Assembly: GCF_002865645.1 (NCBI RefSeq) | Contig: NW_020194693.1 | Span: 992,001 to 1,056,000, forward strand | Length of the DNA stretch: 64,000 nucleotides | Direction: 5' to 3' | Origin: Hyaloscypha bicolor E | Lineage: Eukaryota > Ascomycota > Leotiomycetes > Helotiales > Hyaloscyphaceae | Part shown: positions 60,512-64,000 of the stretch, in pieces | Position numbering within the stretch: position 1 is the stretch's first letter | Layout: every line of letters starts with the position of its first letter | Notes under the pieces: generated by a model | Database searches by the model: none | Told to the model about the DNA's origin: nothing | The model's input: only the letters and a program-made list of their open reading frames with translations | Position numbers and translations under genes: made by a program

Positions 60512-61280
60512 GCTCGCTACAAGCCCTTATAACTCTAGGTAGTGCCCCCTAAATCGACATACAGAGGCGCTATAAGATATTCGCATGGGATAGGTATATC
60601 TTCTAGGGTTATAGCGCTATTGGTAGAGTAACTATAGCGCTCGGACGCTAAATAAGCAGCTACCATAGGCTTCCTTAGCGAAGACCTCCTTGTACATACA
60701 TGGAAGAAGCGAGAAGCCCTAAAAAGGTGTGATAGCCCTTATCGAAGGTATAAATGCTGCTTCTGGTGCTTTTACTCGTTAGGGGAAGGGCCTGGGAATA
60801 TAGGGCCTTACAGCTAGTTTATTACCTTAATCTGTACGTTGGAGAGCCTAAAAGTCTCCCAGTGCCCTGTATTCCCGATACTTTATGCCACTGTCTTCGT
60901 ATAGTGCATTCATTCCTGTCTTAGTTGCATAATTAAGGCCGTTTCGGGAATTGATAGGGGTAAGGATTACGGGGTTGCGGTTCATCGTCAATTGGCGAGT
61001 TGCCGGAGGTATAGTAGGAGGAACGGCTAAATTGACCGGACAATTCGATAAACCAGCTTGCGAATGCTTCGTCTATACCAAGCAAGTAGAGTGATCTTCA
61101 TGTATGTGCTAAGTCAGCCAAAGCATAAAGTCAGAAAATGATCACAACGAACGACGTTCTGATCTATTGCCACTGATACTGGACACTTGTTTGAAGATGT
61201 TGTATTCTGGGAGTAATGGATTACGATTGGGTAGTGTCTTTCTTGCCTAGCTCTCTGCCCTTTCTTTGCTGACAAACTAA
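60512..61280. other. Gene-free stretch between the hAT-like element and the pseudogene
   Basis: No reading frame is supported. It includes the right arm of the 37-bp inverted repeat (60863-60899) and sequence rich in CTTATAGCGCT/AGCGCTA-like words near 60600-60650, probably old mobile DNA. Confidence 0.4.
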
Positions 61281-61299
61281 CAGTTAAGGTAGCCAATAC

Positions 61300-62432
61300 G
61301 TTCCACTGACGACGAAATTATATATCATTGCAAGTTTATTTCTCGTCATAGCTCTGTACTATATAGGAAGGCTTTCTAAGACTTCTGATCACTACGTTAA
61401 TTATCTCTCCACATATTATAATAAGCAACGGAAGCAGCCAAGTTCAAAGGTCAAGGGAGAAAATTTTAAGAAGGCGGAGGCATTTAAACCACTGAATAAT
61501 CTCTGCGGCGAGACGAAATAGACAGAAGGCCTATGGCTCTATTGCCACAGGTATTGCGACATGAACAAGACTTCTGCCTGTGGTGGTGTCAAAAATGCCA
61601 GGAGTAGAATTCAAACCCGTTTGCGACTTGCAATTGATGCAGGCGCGAGCATCGTCATCCCCTCTTTAACCCAGAGGAACGAAAACAACTTAGCCAACAC
61701 CATCATCTCTACTGCTTGCGCCGATAGATTCTTCAACATGGAACACCACCAAGATTCACGAGTCAGAAGCCGTCCTCAGCTCAAACTTCGACTTTGTGAC
61801 GATAGAAGTGGCATCGAACGTGTAATTCCGACCCGTGAGCGAGGATATGCTCAAGCCTCGTATACAAACGGCACTTTTCAAGCGTTTATGGAGACGGTGA
61901 TGGAAATAGCGGGATTTAATATAACCAAAATCAGCGCAGAGAACTCGGTTGTGGTTAGCTACGGAGATACATTAATTGCTTGGGACTACATTGCCTTCGG
62001 AGAGCTAAGCACCATCTGAAAAGCACTCTTCAAGACCATCAAGTTCAACCGGGATTTACTGGATATAGGCGAAAAAATCTACCAAAGTCTCGTTCTCAGG
62101 GGTGCAATTTTATCGGAGTTCACTTTCGCGGAGAGCGACTGGCCAAAGGAATGGAGCTCGGCAGCCGACCAGGTGCAGTTTTATGGCGAGGAGATTCTTC
62201 GAATAAGGGGTTCCGTATCTTACAATCACAAAACTGTCGATGTAAGCGTAAGTCTTCCAGAATACCGAACATCCTAGAATCGATTCTCCGAGTCTAACTA
62301 AATCATTGAACAGTGCGGCGACCAGGGAGCCACCAAACGTTTCCACAAAAAATTGGGCACGCTCGGTTTCGAGGTCGCCGACAAAATAAGGCTTCTTCGG
62401 GGGAAAGAGAATGCGGCAGTTACGTCTGGGTG
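61300..62432 (+). pseudogene. Decayed protein O-fucosyltransferase-like glycosyltransferase gene
   Basis: One frame carries a type II membrane-protein layout: a hydrophobic anchor (IIASLFLVIALYYIG, near 61325-61370), a basic stem, then LCGETK, a TAG at 61519-61521, TEGLWLYCHRYCDMNKTSACGG, VKNARSRIQTRLRLAIDAG, DRFFNMEH, LKLRLCDDRSGIERVIPT, IAWDYIAFGELSTI, a TGA at 62017-62019, and KALFKTIKFNRDLLDIGEKIYQ in the same frame. The hallmark FIGVHFRGE then appears in a shifted frame near 62112-62140, and SDWPKEW resumes the first. After an intron from 62239, CGDQGATKRFHKKLGTLGF completes the fold. The pattern matches fungal GDP-fucose O-fucosyltransferase-like proteins as I know them. Two stops plus two compensating frameshifts mean the copy is inactive. 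No start codon is evident upstream of the anchor. Confidence 0.65.
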
Positions 62433-62856
62433 AACTCACTCTTTAGGTTTAAGTACAAGTATGTCTGAAAAGGGTTCCATGAACCCGTGAAGGGCGATGA
62501 TGACACAATTTCTTCGAGATGCGAAGATCGATGATTGTAAATGACAGAAGATGAATTTAGAGTGGTGTAGTTAGTTGTCGGATCTACACTAATTTAATAG
62601 TGACACGCTCAGACCTGTCAAACATAAACCGCGCTTAGGCCCCGCCTAGATTATCGTATTCCCCATTTGAAAATTGGACCCATTCATTTTCGCATAAATT
62701 CGAGCTCGAAATAGCCCACTCCTTGAGGCGGCGGTATGCTGATGGCGTCACATCGCCCGAATCTGAAATGACAATAGGTTCTGTCGCTGAGAGACCAGGT
62801 GGTTGATGAGGAGACACCATCAGGAGGTAGTCCCACTCGCGTCGGTTTTTTATGAT
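62433..62856. other. Gene-free stretch left of the TA-flanked element
   Basis: An 82-codon minus-strand frame at 62635-62883 starts inside the neighbouring element's terminal repeat and has no recognisable motif. Nothing else is seen. Confidence 0.4.
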
Positions 62857-62858
62857 TA

Positions 62859-63546
62859 CAGCGACATCCTTAACAATCGCCAAAATCGCATTCGTAAGCG
62901 AGGGGGGAGGAACACCAAAATCGCAAAACCACGATATTAACTTCTCTCGACTATACTATTAATTATTAATCAAAACTCTTAGTTCTTACATAGAATTAAA
63001 GGAGGCATCGGGGGCTTTCCCTCTAGAAAAGGAGTTTTAAGCGAGAATTATACTTATCAAGTTATTTAGATCCGGGCGAGATCGCGATTTTCTAGCCTCT
63101 TGCGCACGCCTCGCCTCTCAGATTTTGAGCCTCGCGAGTACTTTTCTTCCTTTTCTTTAATAACTTTATAACTATAACTCTAGAAGAAGAGTACTATATC
63201 TTAAATAAATAATATAAGTGCCCCCTTCCTCTCTGTAAAAGCTTATCTTATTTAAATAATATTCGGGGCTATAGCCGGCGTTTCAGTAAGATTTCACACC
63301 AAAAATTATCTCGTTTCAAGTAAAAGTGCCCTGCCTTAAATTACTTAATAACTATAACTCTAGCCTAAAAGTCCTCTTCTAAAAGGAAAGCCCCTGATGC
63401 CTCCTTTAATTTAAGCCTATTGTTAAGTCAATTGAAGACGTGGTTATTAAGATGTCGTAGGAAGTGGGCTTTGTAGTTTTGGTGTTCCGACCCGTTTTGG
63501 GCTCTCGCTTAAAATGCGATTTTGGCGATTGTTAAGGATGTCGCTG
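62859..63546. mobile_element. TA-flanked inverted-repeat element (Tc1/mariner-like MITE), 688 bp
   Basis: The left end begins CAGCGACATCCTTAACAATC at 62859 and the right end is its exact reverse complement at 63513-63546; the first 34 bp of each arm are identical. The element is flanked by TA on both sides (62857-62858 and 63547-63548), the target duplication of Tc1/mariner transposons. Pairing continues inward with gaps: AATTAAAGGAGGCATC near 62996 is matched inversely near 63396-63412. The element is therefore largely a fold-back structure without coding capacity. It includes AT-rich interior sequence. Confidence 0.8.
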
Positions 63547-63548
63547 TA

Positions 63549-63819
63549 AAAAAAAGGGGTTCGCTTAATGTAGCGAACGCCACTTCATCTCCTGTACCCA
63601 AGACCATGGACCAATTTGGGACCGAGTCGACGCCTAAATCGTCCCTTCAACAAAATGAAGATAACTAACTGGCCACTGGTTTTCTAACACAGCCAGGGAG
63701 ACTTGCTTCAGTCCATTTCCGAGGTTGAAATTTCTTGTTCATCTTCACATCAGAAAAGTTTGCCTTGCAACCTCTCAACCGCTTTTTATTCTCCACGATC
63801 GCATTCAGATACAGAAAAT
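63549..63819. other. Intergenic before the right-edge gene
   Basis: No supported gene. A 65-codon minus-strand frame at 63665-63862 lacks motifs and overlaps the better frame on the plus strand. Confidence 0.3.
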
Positions 63820-64000
63820 ATGAACAACACCGTACCTGCCCAAAAATGCGACAAATTTGCAATAATCACACTTATTCATTGCCTTAGGCGGGATGAACCT
63901 CCTTCTAATGGTGGTCGTAATCGGCGTTGGATTTTAAGAAGGGACAGAGATGTGACGGGTCGAATAAGAGAATTGGAAGATACAAATAGGAAGCTCGAAC
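63820..64000 (+). CDS. Possible start of a gene running off the right edge
   Basis: From the ATG at 63820 a frame stays open to the end of the window (60 codons). It reads MNNTVPAQKCDKFAIITLIH, then RRDEPPSNGGRNRRWILRRD, then a charged heptad-like stretch (VTGRIRELEDTNRKLE) that looks like the start of a coiled coil. A CCTTAG at about 63881-63886 could instead be a splice acceptor, making the upstream 20 codons intron or leader. Family unknown. Confidence 0.35.
   Translation, partial: MNNTVPAQKCDKFAIITLIHCLRRDEPPSNGGRNRRWILRRDRDVTGRIRELEDTNRKLE

Noticed and set aside
62635..62883. Minus-strand frame of 82 codons
   Set aside because: Its ATG is inside the terminal repeat of the TA-flanked element, so the start was created by the insertion; no motif follows.

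Overview
The window is nuclear DNA of a filamentous ascomycete. Evidence: interrupted genes with short introns (mostly 41-62 nt) and GT...CTRAC...AG signals, a SepA/Bni1-type formin, a HET-like protein, an NRPS-like enzyme, and an AT-rich, CpA/TpG-poor block typical of repeat-induced point mutation (RIP). DUF7918 paralogues and the general style suggest Leotiomycetes, but that placement is an inference.

Layout. 1-5.8 kb: a DnaJ protein (cut by the left edge) and the TRAPPII subunit Trs120, both on the minus strand. 5.8-9.7 kb: no intact gene, only short coding-like relics. 9.7-17.5 kb: an NRPS-like A-T-TE enzyme (+), a convergent short-chain dehydrogenase with a degraded active site (-), phosphoserine aminotransferase (+) divergent from it across a promoter with two Gcn4/CPC1-type sites, and a small NTF2-like gene. 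18.7-35.8 kb: three DUF7918 paralogues (one intact, one with in-frame stops, one apparently frameshifted), with a RING protein, a small membrane protein and the formin between the first and second. 36.3-42.4 kb: a DUF2264 protein and a very intron-rich MFS sugar transporter.

42.4-49.2 kb is an AT-rich, gene-free RIP block holding a four-copy tandem repeat. 49.2-49.7 kb is a CACGTG-rich inverted-repeat element. 50.6-57.7 kb carries a multi-pass membrane protein followed by a 1507-aa HET-like protein; these two genes are the best candidate here for an undescribed functional unit, possibly in self/non-self recognition.

57.7-64 kb is a graveyard of mobile DNA. It holds a LINE-like insertion with a TCAA-type tail and 16-bp target duplication, a 1031-bp hAT-like element with 8-bp target duplication, a decayed O-fucosyltransferase-like gene, a 688-bp TA-flanked element with 34-bp terminal inverted repeats, and the start of a gene running off the right edge.

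Exon boundaries were deduced by eye from splice signals and frame continuity. Joined lengths were checked to be multiples of three where a full exon list is given. Family names rest on recognition of motifs; no search was run.
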